From an uncultured Collinsella sp. (GTDB taxonomy: Bacteria > Actinomycetota > Coriobacteriia > Coriobacteriales > Coriobacteriaceae): a stretch of 24,389 bases of DNA. Each line of letters begins with the position of its first letter. The first letter of the stretch is position 1. Shown here one piece after another: positions 14,505-22,024 of this stretch. The notes beneath the pieces are model-generated. The model was not told the DNA's origin, searched no databases, and was given only the letters and a program-made list of their open reading frames with translations. Location of the stretch: NCBI GenBank assembly GCA_902491055.1, contig CABUGI010000020.1:1-24389 (forward strand), in the 5' to 3' direction. Made by a program: the position numbers and the translations under genes.

Positions 14505-14534
14505 ATATGTACACATATACGTCTATATGGTACA
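14505..14534 (-). promoter_or_regulatory. Overlapping palindromes upstream of the JetD-like gene
   Basis: ATATGT-AC-ACATAT (14505-14518) is an inverted repeat, overlapped by TGTACACATATA/TATATGGTACA (14508-14534, one bulged base). They lie just upstream of the ribosome site in an AT-rich patch that also holds -10-like strings. A repressor site is plausible, perhaps for the gene's own winged helix. Confidence 0.45.
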
Positions 14535-14597
14535 ACGCGCGCCCTTATCCACGCAAAACATCTGCGAGAACACTCGAGCGTCACCCGCTTTTGCATG

Positions 14598-14636
14598 AAA
14601 AAAGACCGAGCCCGCGAAGTCGCGGACCCGGTCTTT
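14598..14636 (-). terminator. Terminator of cstA
   Basis: AAAGACCGAGCCCGCG (14601-14616) pairs with CGCGGACCCGGTCTTT (14621-14636), with two mismatches and an AAGT loop. Six T follow on the minus strand (14603-14598). It lies about 40 nt past the cstA stop. Confidence 0.85.
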
Positions 14637-14675
14637 CCGAGTCAAATGGATGGGAGATTCAACCCGTCCGACCGA

Positions 14676-16565
14676 CTAGGCCTTGGCGGCCTCGGCGTCG
14701 GCAGGAGCCTCAGCGGCAGCGGCGCGACCGTACTCGGCCTTGCCCATATCGGACCACTCGGGCTCCTCATCAGGCATGGAGCCAGCCTCCTTGCCGAAGA
14801 ACTCCTTGAGGCAGTTGACGGCAACGATGAGGCCCAGGACCATCAGCAGGACGGCAAAGACGAGCTGCAGGCCCTTGGTGGCGGCGACGGAGACGGCGGC
14901 CGTGGTGGCGGTAGCCGGGATGGTACCGAAGAAACCGTAGGCCTGGACGGCGGTCATGCAGCCCATGGCGCTCTGGACCAGCGAGGTGAAGGTGCAGCAG
15001 AGCAGGAAGACGACGGGCACGTAGAGCATCCAGCCCTTGCGGCCGGTGCACTTGCAGAACACGGCGAGGGTGATCATGGTCATGCCGCCGAGCAGCTGGT
15101 TGGAAGCACCAAAGAGCGGCCAGATGTTGGCATAGCCACCAAAAGCGAGAGCGAGACCGGGAAGCAGGGTAACGACCGTGGCGAACCAGGGGTTGCCGAG
15201 GACCTTCATGTAGCCGGCCTTGGACTCGATGGCCAGGGCGTCGTTGGTCTGGGCAAAGAACTCGGAGAACGAGGTGCGGGCGATGCGGGCGACGGCGTCG
15301 AGCGAGGTCAGGGCCAGAGCGGAGACGTTCATGGTCATGAAGACGGTAGCGAGCGTGCCGTCAACACCGAAGGCCTGCATACCGCGGGAGATGCCGGCGG
15401 CGAAGATCTGGAACGGGGTGGAAGCGACACCGGCGTTGAGAGCGCCAGTACCGGCGGTGTTCATATCGGAGAACATGATGCCGGCGACGATGATGGCAAG
15501 GATGCCAACGAAGGACTCGACGATCATTGCACCGTAACCGACCTTGACGGCGTCCTGCTCCTTCTCGACCTGCTTGGAAGAGGTGCCGGAAGAAACGAGG
15601 CTGTGGAAACCGGAGAGAGCACCGCATGCGACGGAGACGAACAGGACCGGGAACATCATGCCGGAGGCAGTGGAGAAGCCGGTGAAGACCGGAGCGGTGA
15701 TAGTGGCCTGACCGTTGACACCCAGGACGACGATGCCGAGGACAGCGCAGACGATCATGACGATCATCATGATGGAAGTGAGGTAGTCACGCGGGGTCTT
15801 GAGCATCTGGATGGGCATAGCGCCAGCGAAGACCAGGTAGACCATGACGACGGCGAACCACTGGAACTTATCCAGGTAGACCGGGAACTGCATACCGACG
15901 GCGAACATGAGAACCATGAGGATAACGCCGGTGACGAACTCGGCAGCGCCGGTGAGGTTGAACTTCTTCTGGGCCCAACCAAAGGCGATAGCGACGAAGG
16001 TGAACAGGATGGAGATGGTACCAGCGCAGCCGGCGGCATAGGACTTGGTGAAGTCGATGGCACCGGTAGCAGCACCAGAAGCGTCAACGGCCGGGGTGAA
16101 CATGAACGTCTTGCAGACCATGTCGGTGAAGGCGGCGATGACGATGATGCAGAACAGCCAGCAGAACAGCAGGAACAGGCGACGGCCGGTCTTGCCGATG
16201 TACTTCTCGATGAGCTGAGCCAGGGACTTACCGTTGTTCTTCATCGAGGCGTACAGGGCGCCAAAGTCGTGGACGGCGCCAAAGAAGATGCCACCGACGA
16301 GGACCCAGAGCACGACGGGAAGCCAGCCGAAGGCCATGGCGACGATCGTACCCGTAACAGGGCCGGCACCGCAGATCGAGCTGAACTGGTGCGAGAACGC
16401 GGTAAAGGCGGAGACGGGCGAGAAGCTCTTGCCGTCCTTCATGCGCTTGGCCGGCGTGAGGGCCTCTTTGTCAACGCCCCACTTGTTGGTCAGCCATCGG
16501 CCATAGCCCAGATAGCCGCAGGCGAGCACCGCCGCGGCCACAACCATGAGCAAAACTCCGTTCAT
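14676..16565 (-). CDS. cstA: CstA-family carbon-starvation transporter
   Basis: Polytopic inner-membrane protein of 629 residues with roughly 15 hydrophobic segments. The family signature near the N terminus is clear: SFSPVSAFTAFSHQFSSICG followed by AGPVTGT (47-73), then FGAVHDFGALYAS. CstA proteins take up peptides or pyruvate when carbon is limiting. The protein is shorter than the 701-residue E. coli form and ends in a charged, Ala-rich tail (EPEWSDMGKAEYG and beyond). The start is firm: ATG is preceded by AGAGGAGGAAA at good spacing. It is transcribed alone, from a promoter about 240 nt upstream, through a structured leader with an intrinsic terminator. Confidence 0.95.
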   Translation of the reverse strand: MNGVLLMVVAAAVLACGYLGYGRWLTNKWGVDKEALTPAKRMKDGKSFSPVSAFTAFSHQFSSICGAGPVTGTIVAMAFGWLPVVLWVLVGGIFFGAVHDFGALYASMKNNGKSLAQLIEKYIGKTGRRLFLLFCWLFCIIVIAAFTDMVCKTFMFTPAVDASGAATGAIDFTKSYAAGCAGTISILFTFVAIAFGWAQKKFNLTGAAEFVTGVILMVLMFAVGMQFPVYLDKFQWFAVVMVYLVFAGAMPIQMLKTPRDYLTSIMMIVMIVCAVLGIVVLGVNGQATITAPVFTGFSTASGMMFPVLFVSVACGALSGFHSLVSSGTSSKQVEKEQDAVKVGYGAMIVESFVGILAIIVAGIMFSDMNTAGTGALNAGVASTPFQIFAAGISRGMQAFGVDGTLATVFMTMNVSALALTSLDAVARIARTSFSEFFAQTNDALAIESKAGYMKVLGNPWFATVVTLLPGLALAFGGYANIWPLFGASNQLLGGMTMITLAVFCKCTGRKGWMLYVPVVFLLCCTFTSLVQSAMGCMTAVQAYGFFGTIPATATTAAVSVAATKGLQLVFAVLLMVLGLIVAVNCLKEFFGKEAGSMPDEEPEWSDMGKAEYGRAAAAEAPADAEAAKA

Positions 16566-16801
16566 TACATTTCCTCCTCTAAAAAGAACTTCCCAGACAT
16601 AAAAAATGAGGGCCGTCGGTTGCGCTCGACGGCCCTCATCTTCATCAGCCGCCCGTTATCGTACGGGCTAGCTGTATGTGCTAACCCGCATCAGATAATT
16701 ACTACGCTGATAATGTTTAGCTGATGCGTGAACATGTCTAAGAAATCCTCTTCAATCATGATGCGAACGATCCGTGCGTGTTCACATCCCCCAGTGGTTG
16801 A
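16566..16801 (-). promoter_or_regulatory. Structured 5' leader of cstA with attenuator terminator (candidate riboswitch)
   Basis: The leader is about 235 nt. In transcript order the stems are GTGAACA (16785-16779) with TGTTCAC (16734-16728), CGCATCAG (16728-16721) with CTGATGCG (16694-16687), and GCCCGT (16668-16663) with ACGGGC (16656-16651). A second GCTGATG (16649-16643) could pair with CATCAGC (16726-16720) instead, giving two exclusive folds. The terminator follows. I do not recognise a known riboswitch class. Confidence 0.6.
16601..16639 (-). terminator. Intrinsic terminator in the cstA leader
   Basis: ATGAGGGCCGTCG (16606-16618) pairs perfectly with CGACGGCCCTCAT (16627-16639) over 13 bp with an 8-nt loop. 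Six T follow on the minus strand, the last of them 36 nt before the cstA start codon. Confidence 0.88.
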
Positions 16802-16806
16802 AAAGG

Positions 16807-16835
16807 AGTATGAAACTTTAGTTACCTAAAGTCAA
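16807..16835 (-). promoter_or_regulatory. Promoter of the cstA transcript
   Basis: On the minus strand TTGACT (16835-16830) and CATACT (16812-16807) are separated by exactly 17 bp, giving a start near 16801. The spacer contains ACTTTAGGTAACTAAAGT, a 9-bp-arm inverted repeat that may be an operator. Confidence 0.7.
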
Positions 16836-16933
16836 CGCAAACATGTAATGAATTTTCAACTTTTTTTGAATTTCTCGGTATAAAACGCCACTGACCTCGG
16901 ACTTTACCCGACAAAAGTTTTTGCATGAGAGAT

Positions 16934-17069
16934 GCCCCTCGGGAGCGGTCGGGCGTATACAAGGTTTCCTGCTCTACAGTCCTGCTCGCACGGAGAGCAC
17001 ATTAAGTGCTCTCCGGCTCGTGCGGAACTCGCGATAAACCTTGTATACGCCCGACCGTTCCCGAGGGGC
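16934..17069 (-). repeat. Variable-arm hairpin element, copy A
   Basis: Outer arms of 34 bp (16934-16967 and 17036-17069) pair with one G-U. The 68-nt core reads, on the minus strand, ATCGCGAGTTCCGCACG, an inner hairpin GGAGAGCAC-TTAAT-GTGCTCTCC, then GCAGGACTGTAGAGCAGG. The inner ends of the arms (AAGGTTT/AAACCTT) and the core match copy B. The outer 27 bp of the arms do not resemble those of B. Confidence 0.85.
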
Positions 17070-17081
17070 TCCCATCCCAAA

Positions 17082-17118
17082 TGCGGAGCAAAGCTCCGCA
17101 CACCAACTTTTTCTTTCA
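17082..17118 (+). terminator. Plus-strand terminator-like hairpin
   Basis: TGCGGAGC (17082-17089) and GCTCCGCA (17093-17100) form an 8-bp stem with a 3-nt loop. TTTTTCTTT follows 7 nt later. It could end a plus-strand transcript through copy A, for which TATAAA at 16879-16884 is a possible but weak promoter. Confidence 0.4.
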
Positions 17119-17210
17119 GCTAAAGAACGCTGGAAATTCGACGCTGGCTTGTTAACCTTGCTGGACGTTGTCGACGCCAAACCAGCTCAGAAGCTATATC
17201 GATACAGAAA

Positions 17211-17345
17211 GGTCCCCGGACGGAGGGGCCGGATATAAGGTTTATCGCGAGTTCCGCACGCAAAGAAGGCCACTTAATGTGGCCTTCGTCTTGCGCAGGA
17301 CTGTAGAGCAGGAAACCTTATATCCGGCCCCTCCGTCCGGGGACC
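17211..17345 (+). repeat. Variable-arm hairpin element, copy B
   Basis: Outer arms of 33 bp (17211-17243 and 17313-17345) are perfectly complementary. The 69-nt core reads ATCGCGAGTTCCGCACG, an inner hairpin GAAGGCCAC-TTAAT-GTGGCCTTC, then GCAGGACTGTAGAGCAGG. It lies 12 nt past the stop of the TsaB-RimI-TsaD gene, so its hairpin also forms the 3' end of that mRNA (minus strand, followed by TTTCTG). Confidence 0.88.
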
Positions 17346-17357
17346 GCGCCGTACCAG

Positions 17358-19742
17358 CTACAGCGTCATGTTCGGATCGGCGTCGACGTCGAACGGCGAG
17401 ATTTCACCTCGGTCGAATTTACGGCGGGCGACCTCCGCGATCATGGCTGCGTTATCGGTACAGGCAGACAAGGGCGGCACCGTTACGCGAATCCCCTGAC
17501 GCCCGAGCTTCTTGATCATCATCTCGCGCAGGTGCGGGTTGGCCGAGACGCCGCCGCCGATGCAATACTCCTTGCACCCGGTGGCATGCAGGGCGTTTTT
17601 GGCCTTCTTGTACTGCACGTCAAAGACCGACGCCTCAAACGAGGCCGCCAGATCGGACAGATGAATCGTGCGCCCGGCCTTGGTCTCTTGCTCGATGTAG
17701 AGCGTCACCGCCGTCTTGAGGCCCGAAAGCGAGAAGCGATAGTCCCCCCTGCTGTTCAGCGCACGAGGGAAATCGATCGCCTTGGGGTTGCCCGTCCCGG
17801 CAAGCTTGGAGATGATGGGGCCGCCGGGATAGCCCAGGCCCAGCGCCTTTGCCACCTTGTCAAAGGCTTCGCCCACGGCGTCGTCAAGCGTCTCGCCAAG
17901 CACCTCGTAGTCGCCCCATGCCTTTACGTGCACAAGCATGGTGTGCCCGCCCGAAACGAGCGTAAAGATAAACGGAGGCTTAAGGTCGGGCTGCGCCAAC
18001 AGGTTGGCAAACAGGTGACCCTCCAGATGATTGACGCACACGAGTGGTTTGCCGGCAGCATACGCAAAGCCCTTGGCAAAGGCGACACCCACCACCAGGG
18101 CGCCCACCAGGCCCGGACCTTGCGTCACGCCCACGGCGGCAAGCTCACTTGGTGCAATCGCCCCGCCCTCAAGGCCAAGCGACACCGCGGCATCTTCAAG
18201 CGCCGCATCTACGACGCTCACAATCACCTCGACGTGCTTGCGCGAGGCGATCTCGGGCACCACACCGCCAAAGCGGGCATGAAAATCAATCTGCGTCGAC
18301 ACCTGGTTGGCCAGTATCTTGCCGTCCGCATCGATAATCGCCACGGCCGTCTCGTCGCAGGAACTCTCTATGGCAAGCACCAGGCGACGGCGCTCGATTT
18401 CGGCACGCTCCTCAGCGGTGCGTTCGGGCGCGGGCAGCGGCCATGCGCGTTGTTCGGCAGCCGTCGGCTCGGGCGAGGCATTGTCGAGAGGAAGCACCAG
18501 GGGCAGCGGCGCCGTCATGACGATGGCATCCTTGCCGGCACCGTAGTAGCCACGGCGACGGCCCGCCTCGGTAAAGCCCAGGGCGGCATAGAGTGCAATT
18601 GCGCCCTCGTTGCCGTCCTCGACCTCAAGCGAAGCCGTAGTGCAGCCGAGCATCTGCGCGTCATAGCTCACGTGCGACAGCAGCTTGCGAGCAATGCCCT
18701 CACGGCGATGAGTCGGATCGACGGCAACGTCCATAATCTGCACGTCCCCGTCGATGACCATACCGCCGGCAAGACCCAGCAGCTGACCGTCGTCGTGCGC
18801 CACCCACCAGCTACGCGGCGCGGCAACGCCCTCGCCCAGCTCGGACAGGAACATGCTCGGCGTCCACGCCTCGTGTCCGGCGCCTTCAAAGCAGGCGGTC
18901 TCCAGTGCGCTCGCGCCCTCGGCATCCGCCGCGCCCATGGGGCGGAATTGCAGATGACGTCCGGCGAGCTCATCGGCAACACCTGTCACCTCACTCTGCG
19001 CGCTCTCGGCAAGACCCAGGCGCTTGCGCTCGTTTTCCTCGGCGTCCGAAAGACGCGTATAGATCGGCAAGACGCGAGCCGGATCGCCATCGCCTGCGGC
19101 GTGTGCCATCAGCAGGCCCTCGCCCGAGGGCCACCACAGGTCTCGCTCCACGCAGCGCGCCGTCTCGTCCTCACCCAGCAGCTTGCCATAACGCACGAGA
19201 CCGTCACCAGTCAGCTGAACCTGATTCCAGTCCGCGGTCTGGCGCCACTCATCAAGCGCCACGGCGGCCTTGACCACGCGCTCGCGCTCAAACAGACGCT
19301 CGGGACCCTCATCCCCCAGCACATACAGCGCCGGGTACACCTCGCCGCGCATGGCGTCGGCAAGAACACCAAGCTTACCGCGTATGCCAGCTTTCCATGC
19401 CGTCCAGGCACAAGCGTCAAGTGTCGACACGCCGAGCAACGGCACGTTGGCACCGCGTGCCAGGCCCTTTGCGGTGGAGATGCCGATACGCACGCCCGTA
19501 AACGAACCCGGGCCGCGGCCGACCACATAACAGCCGACATCGCTGCGATCCAGACCGGCTTGCTTTAGTACGTCATCAACAGTATTCACGAGCTCCACAT
19601 TGGCATGGCGGCGACACAGATGGTCCCCACTTACCAGCTTTGCCTCGCCTGTCTGCACATCAATCCAGCTTGCCGCGCAGGCAAGCATGTCGGTCGATGT
19701 GTCGAGCGCCACCACCAGCGCGTTGTCGTTATGCAAGCTCAT
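17358..19742 (-). CDS. tsaD: TsaB-RimI-TsaD triple fusion (tRNA t6A synthesis plus GNAT acetyltransferase)
   Basis: 794 residues in three parts. Residues 8-250 are TsaB, the partner subunit (DTSTDML, GRGPGSFTGVRIG at 75-87). Residues 264-412 are a RimI-type GNAT acetyltransferase with the acetyl-CoA loop RREGIA (346-351) and NEGAIALYAALGF. Residues 452-794 are TsaD, which transfers the threonylcarbamoyl group to A37 of ANN-decoding tRNAs: ESSCDETA, metal ligands His572 and His576 in NHLEGH, SGGHT, and Asp763 in CTDNAA. RimI acetylates the N terminus of ribosomal protein S18 in other bacteria. All parts look intact. The start overlaps the end of tsaE by 14 nt, so the two are co-translated. It is the last gene of the operon. 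Confidence 0.95.
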   Translation of the reverse strand: MSLHNDNALVVALDTSTDMLACAASWIDVQTGEAKLVSGDHLCRRHANVELVNTVDDVLKQAGLDRSDVGCYVVGRGPGSFTGVRIGISTAKGLARGANVPLLGVSTLDACAWTAWKAGIRGKLGVLADAMRGEVYPALYVLGDEGPERLFERERVVKAAVALDEWRQTADWNQVQLTGDGLVRYGKLLGEDETARCVERDLWWPSGEGLLMAHAAGDGDPARVLPIYTRLSDAEENERKRLGLAESAQSEVTGVADELAGRHLQFRPMGAADAEGASALETACFEGAGHEAWTPSMFLSELGEGVAAPRSWWVAHDDGQLLGLAGGMVIDGDVQIMDVAVDPTHRREGIARKLLSHVSYDAQMLGCTTASLEVEDGNEGAIALYAALGFTEAGRRRGYYGAGKDAIVMTAPLPLVLPLDNASPEPTAAEQRAWPLPAPERTAEERAEIERRRLVLAIESSCDETAVAIIDADGKILANQVSTQIDFHARFGGVVPEIASRKHVEVIVSVVDAALEDAAVSLGLEGGAIAPSELAAVGVTQGPGLVGALVVGVAFAKGFAYAAGKPLVCVNHLEGHLFANLLAQPDLKPPFIFTLVSGGHTMLVHVKAWGDYEVLGETLDDAVGEAFDKVAKALGLGYPGGPIISKLAGTGNPKAIDFPRALNSRGDYRFSLSGLKTAVTLYIEQETKAGRTIHLSDLAASFEASVFDVQYKKAKNALHATGCKEYCIGGGVSANPHLREMMIKKLGRQGIRVTVPPLSACTDNAAMIAEVARRKFDRGEISPFDVDADPNMTL

Positions 19743-20235
19743 CTTGTACAGCCTTATCTATCAAATGGGAAAGCTCATTCGCGCGCTCGCCGTGTGCCTC
19801 AAGCGTTATCGTCCGCACGTCGCCATCGTCCTCATCGCGCTTAAGCGTCACCGAAAGATACTCATCCGTCAGTTCATCCTGAAACTGCTCGCCCCATTCC
19901 AGCAGGCAAACACCCTCATAGCCCAGCACGTCAAAAATGCCCGTATCCTCAAGCTCGTAGGCATGCTCCAGGCGATACAGATCAAAATGGAACAGCGGAA
20001 TACGTCCTTGGTCGTGAACGGCCATGAGTGCGAACGTAGGGCTCGTGACCATATGCTCATCGCCCAGGGCACGCGAGACGCCCTTGGTAAAGTGGGTTTT
20101 TCCCACACCCAAGCCGCCGGTCAAAATCAGCACATCGCCATCTTCTAGACACGGTGCGACCAGCTCGCCAAAATGCTCCGTATCGGCAGTACGAGCCGTT
20201 CTATAGGTACCTACCCCCAGGCGCTCCAGGGACAT
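19729..20235 (-). CDS. tsaE: tRNA threonylcarbamoyladenosine biosynthesis ATPase TsaE
   Basis: 168 residues, the usual size. It shows Walker A GGLGVGKT (40-47), SPTFALM (65-71), HFDLYRLE (83-90) and LEWGEQF, all typical of TsaE, the ATPase that resets the TsaB-TsaD complex. ATG is preceded by AAGGAG. It starts 12 nt after the uracil glycosylase gene and overlaps the fused tsaB/rimI/tsaD gene, so nearly the whole t6A system except TsaC is in one operon. Confidence 0.96.
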   Translation of the reverse strand: MSLERLGVGTYRTARTADTEHFGELVAPCLEDGDVLILTGGLGVGKTHFTKGVSRALGDEHMVTSPTFALMAVHDQGRIPLFHFDLYRLEHAYELEDTGIFDVLGYEGVCLLEWGEQFQDELTDEYLSVTLKRDEDDGDVRTITLEAHGERANELSHLIDKAVQDELA

Positions 20236-20247
20236 ATGCGCTCCTTA

Positions 20248-20868
20248 TTATTCCGAGGCGGTCTCCGGCGCGGGGTGCCGCTCCAGATAGTCGCCCAGCA
20301 TCTTAAAGTCTTCCTCCAGCAACTCCTGCCACGCCGGATTGCGCAGCGCCGCCGCAGGATGAAACGTCGGCATCACCACAAAGTGCCCCATCTGATGGAA
20401 CCTGCCGCGCAGCTTGGTAATGCCGATCTCGGTCTTGAGCACAAAGTGCGTTGCGGGGTTGCCGAGCGTCACGATGATATCGGGCCAGATGCTTCGAATC
20501 TGCTCGCGCAAAAACGGTGAGCAAGCCAGCACTTCCTCGGGGCGCGGATTGCGGTTTCCCGGCGGACGGCACTTAAGCACATTGGCGATATAGACATCCT
20601 CGCGCTTAAGACCTGCCAGGGACAGAATGCCATTGAGATCCTCGCCCGCCGCCCCCACAAAGGGTTCGCCCTGCAAATCCTCGTTGCGACCCGGCGCCTC
20701 ACCGATAAACATGACGCGAGCGTGGGGGTTTCCCACGCCAAACACGATGTTATGGCGCGACTGATAGAGCTGGCAGAGATGGCAGTCGCCTAAAACAGCC
20801 TCAATCTCCTCGAGCGCAACCTCGCGCGGCGCCTGGTGACTATGTCCGGGGATGCGCATGACACCCAT
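20248..20868 (-). CDS. udg: Uracil-DNA glycosylase, family 4 (iron-sulfur type)
   Basis: Removes uracil from DNA in base-excision repair. The 206-residue protein has motif GEAPGRNEDLQGEPFVG (56-72), four Cys for a 4Fe-4S cluster (C29, C32, C100 in NVLKCRPPGNRNP, C116), and HPAAALRNP (170-178). These mark family 4 rather than the Ung family. ATG is preceded by AGGAG inside the end of the previous gene's gap; an alternative ATG is three codons later. It starts 8 nt after alr. Confidence 0.95.
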   Translation of the reverse strand: MGVMRIPGHSHQAPREVALEEIEAVLGDCHLCQLYQSRHNIVFGVGNPHARVMFIGEAPGRNEDLQGEPFVGAAGEDLNGILSLAGLKREDVYIANVLKCRPPGNRNPRPEEVLACSPFLREQIRSIWPDIIVTLGNPATHFVLKTEIGITKLRGRFHQMGHFVVMPTFHPAAALRNPAWQELLEEDFKMLGDYLERHPAPETASE

Positions 20869-20876
20869 AGCGGCTC

Positions 20877-22022
20877 CTACACGTAGACCTTGTCGAGACG
20901 CATGCCAAAGCCGCAGGCGACCTCGTAGTTAATCGTGCCGCGCAGTCGGGCCATCTCGTCCATAGTGATCTCGGCATCGCCATCGCGGCCGACAATGATC
21001 ATCTCGTCACCATACTCGGCCTCGGGAATCTCGTGTGCCGGGTTGGACTGAATGGCGACCATAAACTGATCCATGCAGATATTGCCAACCTGACGCACGC
21101 GCTCGCCGCGATACAGCACATCCATACGATTGGAAAGTGTACGCGATAGGCCGTCGGCATATCCAATCGGCAGCGTGCAGATCTGAACGCGCGTACGCGG
21201 TACGCGGTAGGTAAAACCGTAGCCCACGCCCTCGCCCATCGCAGGGTGTGCCACGCGCGTCACGCGCGCATGGACGCTCATAACGGGATCGAGCTGCATC
21301 ACATGGCCGCTCAGCTCGCACGGCTGCATGCCATACAAGCCAACGCCGGCACGAATCATATCAAAATGCATCGAGGGGTCGAGCATCGAGGACGGCGTGT
21401 TGGCGCAGTGCACGATACCGCACTCAAAACCCGCATCCTTAATGGCCTGAACGGCCTCGGTAAAGCGCTGGCACTGCAGCTTGTAGTCCCAGCCCGAAGG
21501 CTCATCGGCCGTGGCGAAGTGCGTAAATACGCCGTCGCACTGAATGCCGCGATGGAAACTAATGCCGCGCACAAAGTCGAGCACCTGCGTATAGTGAACG
21601 CCGATACGATTCATGCCCGTCTCGATGGCCAGATGGTATTTGCCCACCTTGCCCGCCGCAACGGCGCACTCGCCATACGCAAGAGCAAAGTCGGACGTAT
21701 AGACCGAGGGCATGATATCGAACTCGAGCAACGTCGGAATAGCCTCAATAGGCGGCTCGCTCAGGATGAGGATGGGTTTCGTAATCCCGCCCTGTCGGAG
21801 CTCAACACCCTCGCTAACCGTCGCCACGGCAAACATGTCGGCCCCGGCCGAATACATAATCTTGGCGCACTCAACAGCTCCATGACCATAAGCGTCGGCT
21901 TTAACCACACAGCACAGGCGCTGACGCGGATTCAGCAAATTCTTATAGGCCCTCGTGTTGCGGCGGAGCGCCCCGCGGTCAATCTCGACCCAGGACCAAC
22001 GCGTCAAATCGGCTTTATTCAT
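20877..22022 (-). CDS. alr: Alanine racemase
   Basis: PLP enzyme converting L- to D-alanine for peptidoglycan, 381 residues. The PLP lysine is K41 in VVKADAYGHG. The second catalytic base is Y268 in VGYGFTYR. GNICMDQFMV and IGYADGL are typical. At the position of the carbamylated lysine of the Geobacillus enzyme (K129 in KVDTGMGR) this protein has Ala132 (AIETGMNR), while the partner Arg139 is kept; the lysine is not universal in the family. It begins 2 nt after the stop of the NAD(P)HX repair gene. Confidence 0.96.
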   Translation of the reverse strand: MNKADLTRWSWVEIDRGALRRNTRAYKNLLNPRQRLCCVVKADAYGHGAVECAKIMYSAGADMFAVATVSEGVELRQGGITKPILILSEPPIEAIPTLLEFDIMPSVYTSDFALAYGECAVAAGKVGKYHLAIETGMNRIGVHYTQVLDFVRGISFHRGIQCDGVFTHFATADEPSGWDYKLQCQRFTEAVQAIKDAGFECGIVHCANTPSSMLDPSMHFDMIRAGVGLYGMQPCELSGHVMQLDPVMSVHARVTRVAHPAMGEGVGYGFTYRVPRTRVQICTLPIGYADGLSRTLSNRMDVLYRGERVRQVGNICMDQFMVAIQSNPAHEIPEAEYGDEMIIVGRDGDAEITMDEMARLRGTINYEVACGFGMRLDKVYV

Positions 22023-22024
22023 AA

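Noticed and set aside
14493..14516. Upstream ATG start for the JetD-like gene
   Set aside because: It would place the GAAAGGGG ribosome site inside the coding region and overlaps the palindromes; GTG 14492 fits better.
13254..16724. A very long plus-strand reading frame antisense to the JetD-like and cstA genes
   Set aside because: It is the mirror of two well-supported minus-strand genes with strong third-position GC bias; its translation is low-complexity Arg/Leu/Gly/Asp and matches no family.
16566..16801. c-di-GMP (GEMM) or ZTP riboswitch before cstA
   Set aside because: I looked for their conserved sequence blocks and did not find them; the leader is kept only as an unclassified candidate.
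16934..17345. Retron msr-msd RNA
   Set aside because: Flanking inverted repeats and inner hairpins are suggestive, but no reverse transcriptase gene lies nearby and the element occurs in several places.
17532..19568. Long plus-strand frame antisense to the TsaB-RimI-TsaD gene
   Set aside because: Shadow of a clear gene; composition rich in Arg, His and Gly with no domain.
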